This document shows positions 31,365-43,490 of a stretch of 64,000 bases of DNA, one piece after another. A program made the position numbers and the translations under genes. Every line of letters starts with the position of its first letter. Within the stretch, counting starts at the first letter, position 1. Source of the stretch: Agrostemma githago (taxonomy: Eukaryota; Streptophyta; Magnoliopsida; Caryophyllales; Caryophyllaceae). The notes beneath the pieces are model-generated. The model searched no databases. It saw only the letters and a program-made list of their open reading frames with translations, and had not been told where the DNA came from. The stretch covers positions 18,446,557-18,510,556 of the forward strand of contig OY288256.1 of the NCBI GenBank assembly GCA_958450325.1. Direction: 5' to 3'.

Positions 31365-33828
31365 ATGCCTAGGAGGGGAGGCGATTTCTTTCTCTTTAAT
31401 CCAGAGCCGGAAAGACTCTTTCGAGCCTTTCGCCAACAGACGATTGACCGGGTTAGAATCTCTCAACCAAGCGCAAGCAATACCCATCAAGTGCAAGCTC
31501 AAGGATCCGACTTTAACGAGTCACCTCGAGAGACGGCCGAAGGGATCTTCATAAACCCCTTCGGTTCATCTATCCATTCTTCTTCACCTAGTTCTCCGTC
31601 TAGTTCTACATCAACACCGTCTACACCATCTTCTCCCGCATATCCAATCATGCCTAAGTTCTCTTCTCACTCAACCTTCACGGAAGACGTTTTGCCGGGT
31701 CCAACCACTTTACCGGAGGTATATACCGGGAATTTTGTGGCGAAAACGCAATTTATCCAATTGGTCGAGAGAAGTCAATTTAGTGGGTTACCAACCAAAG
31801 ATCCTCATCAACACATGGAAACCTTTTTGGACTATTGTGATGCTATTTCTCAAACGGGAATAACTGAAGACCAAATCCGGTGGGTATTATTTCCTTTCTC
31901 TCTAATTGGCAAGGCAAAGCAATGGTTCAAGGGGTTGGACAAAGCGAGACTCGGTATTGATACTTTGAAGAAGCTAGCCTTAGCTTTTTACCAACAATTC
32001 TATCCCCCGGAGAAGACAAATCTATTGAGAGCCTCTATCACGGGATTCCAACAACGTGATGAAGAAAGCCTCTATGAATCGTGGGAAAGATTCAAAGCCT
32101 TGATCCGTTCTTGTCCACACCATGGTCTATCACAATGGTTCCTTGTGCAACAATTTTGGAATGGGTTATATGAAGACTCAAGGGCCATACTCAACATGGG
32201 ATCTAATGGTAGGTTTACCGAAGTGGATGATGACCAAACTTGGTCAAGAATCGAGGAGATAGCGGTGCACAACTCCCAATACTCAAGGCCTAGAAAGGCG
32301 AATCGAGGAGGTAGACACGAGGTTGATGCTATTACTCAATTAAGCATTGACCTTGGAGCTCAATTGAAAACACACATGGAGACCATTGACAAGAAGCTCC
32401 AAAGCCACCTCAACCAAGTCCAAGGCACTAATTCCTCCCACCAACACTCGATTCAAGAAGTGAATGCTTTGGGATTTGCACCTCCTTTGCCTTATTATGG
32501 GATGTGTGATACTTGTGGAATCGTTGGTCATGATCCAATGCATTGTCGAGGAAGCGTTGAGCAAGTGAACGCCTTTCAAGCGTTCAAGCAAGGTGCCTCT
32601 TATTCTAATCATTACCAAGCTTCCAATCAAGTCCCTCAACAACAAGTTATGCAACCTCGTCCCTATGTTCCACCTCCCTTAAGGGACAACAATCAAGGTT
32701 ATCAAGGTTATGTGGGTAATCCAAGACCCTTCAACAACTTCAAGCAAAATAACCAAGGTATCTTTCACAACAACAATCAAAGGTTCCAACAAGGGAACTT
32801 CAATCAAGGTGGTTTCCAAGGAAACCAAAATTTCCAAGGACAACAAAACCACAAGCAAGGGTATCAAAATCACAACCATGGCAACAATCAAGGGCTTAAT
32901 CAAGGCAATTCTCATGGGTTCCAAGGGAACCGTCAACAACAAACAACTCAAGGTCAACAACAACAAAGCAAGCCTAGGAGTCGATCTCCTACTCATGACT
33001 ATGGCATTCCTCTTGCCATCACCGATACTCCGCATAATCCACAATCTCCTCCTCGAGATTTCAACATTCAAAAGACTATGATGGATGTGCAAAAGAGTAA
33101 TCAAGAGTTGCATAAAAATCAAATGGAGATGTCAAGAAACCAACAAGAGTTCTTTGCTTATATTCAAAACGCGGCAAGAGATGCCCGCACGAAGATGCTT
33201 GAGACCCAATTATCTCAACTTGCTTCGGGAAGCTCCTCAAGACAAAAAGGGCAACTACCTCCTCAAGGTGAAACACCAAAATTCGAGCATGTAAATGCTA
33301 TTACCACGAGGAGAGGTACATCTTATGACTCCCCTTCATTCCCTAGTGAGCAAGAGCCAATGCAAGAACCAACGAAGAAAGTTGCATCTCCAATTCAAGA
33401 AAGCTCAAGCATGGAAGATCCAATGGGGGAGCAAGTCTTATGGGAGATCGAAAAACCCATTGAAGACAAGCTTCCCCCACTTCAAGCAAAAGAAAAGGGT
33501 AAAGGGAAAGTGTCATGTGAGAAGTCCACCCCTATTGAGCAAAACAAGGTTAAAATCAAGTTGTCTTTCCCAACAAGGCAAATGAAGACTAAGGTGGATG
33601 TCCAATTTGACAAATTCCTAGACATTGTGAAGAAATTGGATGTCAATGTCCCATTCACCGAGTTACTTACTCAAATCCCGGCATATGGAAGATTTATGCG
33701 AGATATCCTAGCTAGGAAGAGATACATCGACAAGGAAGAGACAATAGCGTTCACGAGGGTGGTGAGCGAGCTAATTCAAGGTTCCACGCTTCCAAAGTTG
33801 AAGAATCCGAGTAGTTTCTCGATCCCAT
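31365..33828 (+). CDS. gag: RE4 gag (Athila-type), interrupted by RE5
   Basis: ATG 31365 opens 821 codons of host frame before the RE5 insertion; a few RE5 bases then supply an artificial TAG. The gag core lies at about residues 150-290 (ETFLDYCDAIS, GKAKQWFKGL, YQQFYPPEKTN). A canonical C-X2-C-X4-H-X4-C zinc knuckle is at about 381-394 (CDTCGIVGHDPMHC). Residues about 440-536 form a strongly Asn/Gln/Gly-rich low-complexity region, followed by basic and acidic linkers. The C-terminus (TRVVSELIQGS, KLKNPSSFSIP) runs straight into the protease frame at 44292. No stop is seen, so gag was intact before the insertion. Confidence 0.9.
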
Positions 33829-34199
33829 TGTAGACACCCGTATTTTGACCACCAGGTGTCTATGGCAGTTTCCAAAAATCACCCGATGATGATCGGACGC
33901 TAACGTGTTTCTACGCGCTCGGATACGGGCTCAAATCCATTAATCGTTGGCTAACACACTTACGGAGTACAAACCTCACCAAACAGACCTAAATCCAGGC
34001 CCAGTGGATCATTCCGAGTCAAACAAGACTAATTTGGGTCGAAACAGACACCGGAAATAAAACCGACTTTTAGCGACCGGATTAAAACCCGGTCAAAGCC
34101 GTTTCCAAGTAGCTCACCCACGGTCCACCTCCAAACGGGCCATCAAATCAAGTCCGTTAAGGCACAAAACCCTAGACACCAAGGTGCCCTAGCCTTGCC

Positions 34200-34207
34200 T
34201 ATATAAG
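34200..34207 (+). promoter_or_regulatory. TATA box in RE5 5' LTR
   Basis: TATATAAG, also at 41834-41841 in the 3' LTR. Confidence 0.7.
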
Positions 34208-34524
34208 CAACCCCCATACACACATCTTCAACACTTTGACACAACCTTTACAACCCTAATACACCCCAAGAGCAATCCTACACTACATCCTCTACAAACC
34301 CTAGAAAAACCCTAGGAAAACCGACAAGAGCAAACCCTAAACCTAGTTTTTAGGAATTCAACCCGAGCCACCACAACTTAGCCTCCATATCTCGAAGACT
34401 CTCGTGTCATAGCCGTGTTTACGAGCCTTATTCCGAGACAAGAACATGTAGGTTGAGGGTGACAAACCTCGTTCTCTTTTCCCTTTTTCTCTCGTTATTC
34501 ATCTCTTTTTTTTCTTTTTTTATG

Positions 34525-34526
<2 letters not shown>

Positions 34527-34559
<33 letters not shown>

Positions 34560-34585
34560 GGTATTATTATTATTATTATTATTAC

Positions 34586-34647
<62 letters not shown>

Positions 34648-34688
34648 GTTATTATTATTATTATTATTATCATTATTATTATTATTAC

Positions 34689-34756
<68 letters not shown>

Positions 34757-34792
34757 GGTATTATTACTATTATTATTATTATTATTATTACG

Positions 34793-34844
<52 letters not shown>

Positions 34845-34850
34845 TACGTT
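34527..34850. repeat. (ATT)n microsatellite in RE5 5' LTR
   Basis: About 320 bp of ATT/TTA repeats broken by single ACG units. It gives rise to meaningless long poly-Leu/Tyr/Ile frames. The 3' LTR has a shorter relative. Confidence 0.97.
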
Positions 34851-35611
34851 TGTTATCATTATTATTTACCTTGTTATCATTATTGCATCAAAATATTAAA
34901 ATACTCATTGATTTGTGTCAAGTAAGAAGGATATCGGGATAAGAAAACACGAACATACAAGTGTACTGCACACAAGCGTTGACGGTCGCTTATCCCGGTA
35001 CCCCGATTATTTGATTATTGAGATGAGTCAACTTAAACAAGAATTCGTCATTATTTCTCGTTATCATCATCATCAACTTTGCATTCATCAATTTTCTAAA
35101 ATCAATTTTTAATAAGGGTCGAAACCCGTTGACACGGATCCGACATCACAATCCCTAGGGATTTATTTCGATGTCGGAAAAGTCGAGGGAATCAAGGCTT
35201 TTTTTTATTATTCAAGTAAAGCGTCGATTTTAGATTCGATACCAATTCCATAATTGGATATCGAATCTAACAATCAAGTCATATGAATTAATTAGCGTGA
35301 TTTATTCATATCACGATAATTAATTCAAAGCGACTAAAATTAATCCATCTTTCTTATTTTTCACTCTAAATATCCCATATCGATTCAATAATCGAATATG
35401 GGATAGGATGAGTATTCAATTTTAGAATCGGGTATAAATTCAACAATATTTATATTCGGTTCAACAAAATTCGCGATTTATAAAAAAACCAAGTCGAACA
35501 TAAATTGTGCAATATTTATGTCCGATTCGGTAAAGCCGTCGAATTATCAAAAATCAAAAGCAATTTCAAAATTAACAATTAAATTGCAAACGAACCAAGT
35601 TCGTACAGGTG

Positions 35612-35842
35612 TCGCTCGATCGAGTGCCTTAGTCACTCGATCGAGTGACATCCTAAAATCAAGTCAGAACGTTAATGACGACCACTACTCGATCGAGTCT
35701 CACAGTGACTCGGTCGAGTGGCCATGTACTCGACCGAGTTGGTCAATAACTCGGCCGAGTACGGTCTGTAGCGCAAAGCAGAATCACCTTTTTCAGGTCT
35801 ACTCGATCGAGTTTGTCGACTACTCGATCGAGTGACCTCATA
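35612..35842. repeat. array of eight CTCGATCGAG-type palindromes in RE5 5' LTR
   Basis: Eight 10-14 bp palindromes (variants CTCGATCGAG, CTCGGTCGAG, CTCGACCGAG, CTCGGCCGAG) over about 230 bp with spacers of about 10-40 bp. The spacers are unrelated to one another. Confidence 0.9.
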
Positions 35843-36640
35843 ACGACTCAAATTACGAGTCTTACATTGTTCTATTTTCAAAACCCGATAGTATTTCTCG
35901 ACTTAGGTCAACACGTGCATAATTAATCACATGTATACTATCTTTTCAAATCATGCATCCTCATATTTGCATCTTTTCAATTCAATTCAATATTTGCAAA
36001 CCGTTATTGTTCGTTATATCGTTATATCGTTACTAACGCGTTTTCCGTTTCCTTTGTCAATTTAATTATTATTCGTTTATTATACTAAATGAACCTGCAT
36101 GCTAAAATACAACTTGGACGTTAATTTTAGTTGCGTTAAATTGACTTAGAAACCCTTTAAATTACATTCGCATGTTTAGGGAAAATAAATCTTTGCATAT
36201 CATTTTCCCGTTTTACTAGCACGCGTATTAGAAAGTCATTCGAGTTCTTAGTAGAGGCCGCTAATGTGCGGGCGGGGTTGGGTGTCCTTTGTGGGCTTCC
36301 CCACACGTACCCTCACCCCTTACTCAGAACCTCGATTTCCGGATGCCCGAAACCGTTGGCGCACGAGAGTCATTCAATACACAATATCCGATAACGTCGG
36401 TATTGGTATCAAATGCAAAGGGACGAGCCCAATAAACTCTGACATCGGAAATGGGCCGTATTTTGTATACGGCCCACTACGACATAGAGTGGGCTCGAAC
36501 GGTTCCGAATAACCATAAAATTCGGTGGCGACTCCACATAGACATAAATTTCAATTCGATCCTTCTCATATGGAGATTCATTCGCCTACCCAAACCCGCG
36601 TGTGGCCGCGTCAGGGTGGACCTATGTCATGTCCACAATT

Positions 36641-36658
36641 TGGCGACTCCGCTGGGGA
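36641..36658 (+). other. RE5 primer binding site (probably tRNA-Arg type)
   Basis: TGGCGACTCCGCTGGGGA, three bases after the LTR; this resembles the Ogre-type PBS. The tRNA identity is from memory of Ogre and not certain. Confidence 0.75.
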
Positions 36659-38110
36659 TTAACTGATGTGTGACTTACCATCGGCATCCTCAGGGTGAGA
36701 CTCGAATAGAAATCGTTTGACAAATACAATACGCGTGTTAGTTCTACGGTTCATGCATAACCCATATTTTCCCGGGCCGGTACTCGCGACCGACGTCCCA
36801 CTATACCGTTGATGTACTCCAATATGGATATGTCAAAAGGTGTCCATAGTCGATTCGAGTGGGTTTCGCGGCATGTTCTAAGATCAACTCGACTTAGGAA
36901 GTCCGTCCCGATCAACGTCTAGACTGTGTACACTGGTATAGACCCCTTATAGACCGACCGAGACTTAGTATAGAGCGTACATGGCGTCGTTATAATGCTT
37001 GTGTGACTACGTGCTACTTGGTTTCCGAGTCGTTTTCAAAAAACCGTCAATTTTTCAAAATTGCATCTTTTTTCAAACTATTCAATTTCAAAATCCGAGA
37101 CACCTACCGAATTTAGGACTTATGATTTTACTCAAAATAGCCTATTTTCTAGACGGTATGCTGCCCAATTCAAAACTCGAAAAGCATTTCGAACTTTCAA
37201 AACCCGTGGCCCAATACCCTCTTCGTTTTTTCGAAAATTGGGCCCTCAACCGAGTTTTCTCGGACCCTTTCCAAAAACAATCAATTTTCAAAACTTTCCT
37301 CTCCTTAGGACTTCCCGTATTTAGCAGTGTCGGGTCGCGTCTTAAGTTGTCAAGGTCTTTAGCGTCGAAACTCCGTCGATCTTACATCACGAGTTTCTTC
37401 CCTATCCCGGTCCGCCTTATTAGACTAAGGCAAGGCCCACCTACGTAGGACAAACTCCTACAAAGGAGGGCCCGTTTACACAATCGAGTCAACCTTCCTT
37501 CGGACAGGACTAGGCCCACATAGCCAAATCCTAAGGAAGGCCCATCTTGCACAAGTCACCCATCAAGGTGTCTTTTCCGAGTCAACCTTTTACAAGGTGT
37601 AGCCCTATAACAAAAGGTTCACGGTCCTTACGTCTAAGGGTCACTCGTCCCACACTCGAGTCTTAACAAAATTATCGATCCCACTTGGGGGCTACCCCTT
37701 AACATGGCAATCAATCACGGTTGCCCTAAGGGTCATGTCTTACACGTGTCTCACGTACTCCACTTTCGAGTCACGTAGGTGTCACACCATCTAAGTCCTT
37801 AGTCTCACATTGGGGGCTATTCTCCGACGGAGTGACTAATCACGGTCACTCCGAGAATCGTACCCTACACGTTCGTCTTAGGAGGGTCTAACCCAAGTCA
37901 AACATGGTCGCCCCATTTTCGGACTCACCCTTCTGCGGCTCGAGTCTAATTTGCGGTCGTTACCTCGTCTAGGTCAACATTCAAGTATCCCGATCCGAGA
38001 GTCTTTGTCGACTCGTCACCCCGGGCCGTGTCTAGTTTGACTCTCTCTCTTGCGCAAAGCCGAGTTTAGGTGAGTTCTAACACCCGTCGTTTCTTCCGAT
38101 CAGGGACCCT
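36659..38110. other. RE5 long untranslated leader
   Basis: No convincing ORF. Two TGGGGGCT words (37686 and 37811) resemble the PPT core. Frames at 36999-37448 and 37061-37324 show no family resemblance. Confidence 0.6.
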
Positions 38111-38788
38111 ATGAACGAGACACTACCAAACCACAACAAACCCCACGCCATCAAGAAAGGGGATATCCAGGGGAGTATGCTTATGCTATCTTGCTCCATT
38201 AACAACATCTTCTCGAAAATCAATACTGCCCTAGATAACCTAAGTTCCAGGGTAACCATCATTGAAGAAGACCTTGTAAGAACCCGATCTCGTCTAACAC
38301 AGCTAGAGCGGGCAAGGCAGGCGATCACCCAACCGAGCCATTTGAAAGGTGAACAATCTTACGAAACTGGCCGATACTCACAAGATGGCAAGGCCGAGAG
38401 AGGTAACCCTCAAGTCATCTCTCCAAAAATCAAGAACCAGTCAAAGGAAAGGACATTTACCTACTTGGATATGTCCTACACCGTCGCTTTCCAGAGGTTG
38501 GTTCCGAAGGGCCTAGTGCTACCTATAGGCCCAACAGCCGACCCACCTGTGGAGAAACGTTCCAAAGCATGGAACGCCGAGCATTACTGCAAATTCCACA
38601 GAGGGAGGGGACACGATACAGAACAATGCTGGAAGCTGAAACACCTCATTCAAGACTTCCTCGATGCCGGGAAGACTCCCGTTTTGGAAACATTGTCACT
38701 TGCAAAGCCCCTCGTGGACTACACAGGGCCCGATGACCGAAGCATCCAGTCTACCTCTCATGCATCCAAGAGTCCGGATTTGATTTAA
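38111..38788 (+). CDS. RE5 gag-like protein with zinc knuckle
   Basis: 225 codons from ATG 38111 to TAA. A likely coiled coil at about residues 30-75 (SINNIFSKINTALDNLSS) is followed by a basic linker, VPKGLVLPIGPTADPP, and a C-X2-H-X4-H-X4-C knuckle (CKFHRGRGHDTEQC, from about residue 160), then KLKHLIQDFLDAG. The knuckle and its context match the C-terminal part of Ogre/Tat gag; the usual gag core is absent. It may bind RNA of the element (inference). Intact in this young copy. Confidence 0.75.
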   Translation: MNETLPNHNKPHAIKKGDIQGSMLMLSCSINNIFSKINTALDNLSSRVTIIEEDLVRTRSRLTQLERARQAITQPSHLKGEQSYETGRYSQDGKAERGNPQVISPKIKNQSKERTFTYLDMSYTVAFQRLVPKGLVLPIGPTADPPVEKRSKAWNAEHYCKFHRGRGHDTEQCWKLKHLIQDFLDAGKTPVLETLSLAKPLVDYTGPDDRSIQSTSHASKSPDLI

Positions 38789-41450
38789 GTCCGAGTCTGA
38801 GTCTGTATCTAGGATGTTCTATTCCAAAGTCAAAGTCAAAGTCAGAGTCAGAGTCAATTGTATTCTGTCCTCCTTTTCAAAATCCAATAAAATCAGCTTT
38901 CCTCTTTCTCATATACACTTTCCTTATGTGTTTCCGAGAACATGATGAACACCATCATACACTGTGAGCACACGCACGTGACTATTATAGGCACATCTAT
39001 AATGACTGCAGGAAACCGAGCCCGTGTTTTCTTTTTACCTATTCCATGTCTGGTATAGAAAAAACCACACAACTACCCGTAGCAGGAGCGGTATCGAATC
39101 CTATGACAAATCTAGGTAATCTCCTAGTTTGGGTTCAAGACGGGAGGCAAGCCCATTTCCCATAATAAAACACCCCTCCGATAAGACTGACCAATCCCTA
39201 CCTTAGGTGTAGTCTGACTGGACAAAAAAAATCAAAAGTCAAAAAAAAAAAGGGCCAAAGTAAAAAGAAGGCCATCAAAAAAAAGAAAACTGGACACAAA
39301 AAAAAAATCGAAAGTCCATGAGAAAAAAAAAAGCAAAAGGCCAAAACAAAAAGACAGGCCATCATCAAAAAAATCAAATACCCATGACCGTGGTCAACGG
39401 TCAACTCAAGTGAAAATCCTTTGACCGTGGTACGGTCAAATTCAAAATTATCAATACCATCCAATAGGGGAGTGACAATCAAGCTGGTCAGATAACACCA
39501 CACTCAGCCTTCCCACATTACAACCCTCAAGACCTCCCCGAGACCCAGGCTAGAGACAGCCCGGAATTTTGAAGATTCAAGCCTCATAGGATACCCCTAA
39601 CCACTAGGGCCAGACATGGAAAGCAGATCCCTCATTATCAAACCGGCTCTCGAAGCCTTAGCTCCACAGAACCGAGCTCCAGATTTCGAGTCATCAAGGC
39701 CATTTACTTCATTATCAAACCGGCTCTCGAAGCCTTAGCTCCACAGAACCGAGCTCTAGATTTCGAGTTATCAAGGCCATTTACTTCATTATCAAACCGG
39801 CTCTCGAAGCCTTAGCTCCACAGAACCGAGCTCTAGATTTCGAGTTATCAAGGCCATTTACTTCATTATCAAACCGGCTCTCGAAGCCTTAGCTCCACAG
39901 AACCGAGCTCTAGATTTCGAGTTATCAAGGCCATTTACTTCATTATCAAACCGACTCTCGAAGCCTTAGCTCCACAGAACCGAGCTCCAGATTTCGAGTC
40001 ATCAAGGCCATTTACTTCCTAGCACCACATCCCCAAATACATCAAATCCCGAGAACAAAACTCGTTAAAATCCCGAGAACAAAACTCGTTAAAATTCCAT
40101 CCAAACTAGTTACCAACCCCGAACACGGGAACTCAACTTGCAGTCGGCATAGAACATGCCCAAATAGTTCACACCACCTCTGGGGGCTACCCCGGAGAAC
40201 GAACACTCACAGTCACAGGATTAATATCCTAACCATTCAAGCCCTTTGATCAAGACATCACTGGGAATGCACCTAGCCTACATCGTCATTATGGCTAGTT
40301 ACACACAAAGTCCTATTAGAATAGACACCATAATACATCTTCCGTCACTGAACTACGGCTTGGTTTGATTTCACCACACGTGAATACGTAGGCAGCCTTT
40401 CAACAGAGGCACAACCACCCACATTGACACACATTCAAAAAGCGTAATTATTCCGGTCACGACACCATCGTGTTCTCAATAGCTAGCTTTGTTGTCCTGG
40501 GGGCTTCTCTTAGACAGAAGACCTCCATCCACTCACAAAATTCAGATGAATCCAACAAAAAATCTAGCCTTCTTTCTGTAGTGTGTCCTAGTACTCGGCT
40601 CAGTCGAAGACAAAAATCTGTCAGGACTCGAGGCAATACCCACTTTGGAAATGTATCCTAAAATAGGAAATCCAGAAGGGCACCAGACTAAAACAGTCTC
40701 ATTACGGACTACTGCGGTCCCCCTATAGCATATCTATCCCATTTCGATGTACGACCGTGTTGCCACTCGCCTAGGCTACGGGATGACGCAACTTAAGAGT
40801 CTTGCTAGGTGGCCCACACACCTACCGAATCATGGTCCAACCTTTAGAGAGTCCAGTCCGTGTCAGTCAACTCGTCCTGTCGTATCCAGAGTCGAGTCTG
40901 TCGGTAGGTCCCTCTCTTATGATTCCACTTTGAAATTTGCAAAATTTAGCCATTTGAAAAAAGATCTTTTTCGACAAGGTCAGATTTCAGTCTATTTATA
41001 CTGCGAATTTCTTTTCTATCCCTTTCCATTTTGAAAACCTAGCTCGCGATTGCTTTCAGGATTTCAAATTCAAAATTCGAGTTTTCAAAAAAAAAAAAAT
41101 TCAAAATCATTTTCCCCAGCACGAGTCATTTTACCACCTACGTGTTGCATGCATTCTATGTGACTCATACAGGTACGACTCAAACAGGGACATGCAAGTC
41201 ATCAAATCTCCCCAGCAGCATTTTCCGGGATAGCACGGGATGGGCCAACACACAGGCACACCCAGGGCTTACGCGACAAGCCCGAATTCCCCACGGAGCA
41301 CAATCATCCAGCGCAGGTATGATCTCTGTCTTATGGCTGGCGAGCCCTTCACGCGAGTCTAATGGACTATAAACGACCCGACCGGAAGTCTACCAGGTCT
41401 TAACAGGCTTGGTAGCTACTCTGACTTTCGCCTTGTCCAAGCCTCAGTCA
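38789..41450. other. RE5 non-coding internal region
   Basis: No pol homology. It contains A-rich stretches (39220-39380), the 77-bp array (39633-40017), a duplicated 24-bp word near 40045-40093 (atcccgagaacaaaactcg) and further TGGGGGCT words at 40191 and 40498. Short frames at 40470-41372 have no recognisable product. Confidence 0.7.
39633..40017. repeat. five 77-bp tandem repeats in RE5
   Basis: Units start at 39633, 39710, 39787, 39864 and 39941 (cattatcaaaccggctctcg) with very few differences; the last unit ends at 40017. Confidence 0.97.
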
Positions 41451-41462
41451 GAGTGGGGGCTC
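41451..41462 (+). other. RE5 polypurine tract
   Basis: GAGTGGGGGCTC directly precedes the 3' LTR. Confidence 0.8.
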
Positions 41463-42160
41463 TGTAGACACCCGCATTTTGACCGCCAGGTGTCTATGGC
41501 AGTTTCCAAAAATCACCCGATGATGATCGGACGCTAACGTGTTTCTACGCGCTCGGATACGGGCTCAAATCCATTAATCGTTGGCTAACACACTTACGGA
41601 GTACAAACCTCACCAAACAGACCTAAATCCAGGCCCAGTGGATCATTCCGAGTCAAACAAGACTAATTTGGGTCGAAACCGACACCGGAAATAAAACCGA
41701 CTTTTAGCGACCGGATTAAAACCCGGTCAAAGCCGTTTCCGAGTAGCTCACCCATGGTCCACCTCCAAACGGGCCATCAAATCAAGTCCGTTAAGGCACA
41801 AAACCCTAGACACCAAGGTGCCCTAGCCTTGCCTATATAAGCAACCCCCATACACACATCTTCAACACTTTAACACAACCTTTACAACCCTAATACACCC
41901 CAAGAGCAATCCTACACTACATCCTCTACAAACCCTAGAAAAACCCTAGGAAAACCGACAAGAGCAAACCCTAAACCTAGTTTTTAGGAATTCAACCCGA
42001 GCCACCACAACTTAGCCTCCATATCTCGAAGACTCTCGTGTCATAGCCGCGTTTACGAGCCTTATTCCGAGACAAGAACATGTAGGTTGAGGGTGACAAA
42101 CCTCGTTCTCTTTTCCCTTTTTCTCTCGTTATTCATTTCTTTTTTTTTTCTTTTTTTATG

Positions 42161-42165
<5 letters not shown>

Positions 42166-42216
<51 letters not shown>

Positions 42217-42300
42217 GGTATTATTATTATTATTATTACGTTATTATTATTATTATTACGTTATTATTATTATTATTATTATCATTATTATTATTATTAC

Positions 42301-42359
<59 letters not shown>

Positions 42360-42401
42360 GGTATTATTACTATTATTATTATTATTTTTATTATTATTAC
42401 G

Positions 42402-42438
<37 letters not shown>

Positions 42439-42439
42439 G

Positions 42440-42494
<55 letters not shown>

Positions 42495-42495
42495 T
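42166..42495. repeat. (ATT)n microsatellite in RE5 3' LTR
   Basis: Same position as in the 5' LTR but with a different number and order of ATT runs between ACG interruptions, so repeat slippage followed insertion. Confidence 0.97.
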
Positions 42496-43260
42496 ACGTT
42501 TGTTATCATTATTATTTACCTTGTTATCATTATTGCATCAAAATATTAAAATACTCATTGATTTGTGTCAAGTAAGAAGGATATCGGGATAAGAAAACAC
42601 GAACATACAAGTGTACTGCACACAGCGTTGACGGTCGCTTATCCCGGTACCCCGATTATTTGATTATTGAGATGAGTCAACTTAAACAAGAATTCGTCAT
42701 TATTTCTCGTTATCATCATCATCAACTTTGCATTCATCAATTTTCTAAAATCAATTTTTAATAAGGGTCGAAACCCGTTGACACGGATCCGACATCACAA
42801 TCCCTAGGGATTTATTTCGATGTCGGAAAAGTCGAGGGAATCAAGGCTTTTTTTTATTATTCAAGTAAAGCGTCGATTTTAGATTCGATACCAATTCCAT
42901 AATTGGATATCGAATCTAACAATCAAGTCATATGAATTAATTAGCGTGATTTATTCATATCACGATAATTAATTCAAAGCGACTAAAATTAATCCATCTT
43001 TCTTATTTTTCACTCTAAATATCCCATATCGATTCAATAATCGAATATGGGATAGGATGAGTATTCAATTTTAGAATCGGGTATAAATTCAACAATATTT
43101 ATATTCGGTTCAACAAAATTCGCGATTTATAAAAAAACCAAGTCGAACATAAATTGTGCAATATTTATGTCCGATTCGGTAAAGCCGTCGAATTATCAAA
43201 AATCAAAAGCAATTTCAAAATTAACAATTAAATTGCAAACGAACCAAGTTCGTACAGGTG

Positions 43261-43490
43261 TCGCTCGATCGAGTGCCTTAGTCACTCGATCGAGTGACAT
43301 CCTAAAATCAAGTCAGAACGTTAATGACGACCACCACTCGATCGAGTCTCACAGTGACTCGGTCGAGTGGCCATGTACTCGACCGAGTTGGTCAATAACT
43401 CGGCCGAGTACGGTCTGTAGCGCAAAGCAGAATCACCTTTTTCAGGTCTACTCGATCGAGTTTGTCGACTACTCGATCGAGTGACCTCAT
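43261..43490. repeat. array of eight CTCGATCGAG-type palindromes in RE5 3' LTR
   Basis: Same eight motifs, order and spacing as in the 5' LTR. Confidence 0.9.

Larger units (their letters stand above)
33829..36637 (+). repeat. RE5 5' LTR
   Basis: Begins TGTAGACACCCG and ends GTCCACA. It contains a TATA box, an (ATT)n tract and eight CTCGATCGAG-type palindromes. The same family as solo LTR S1. Confidence 0.95.

Noticed and set aside
34453..34899. Long ORF of poly-Leu/Tyr/Ile (and the similar frames at 42087-42592)
   Set aside because: Pure translation of the (ATT)n microsatellite in the RE5 LTRs; no coding meaning.
35612..35842. CRISPR-like array (short palindromes with spacers)
   Set aside because: Motifs are only about 10-14 bp, spacing is irregular, there are no cas genes, and the context is a plant LTR.
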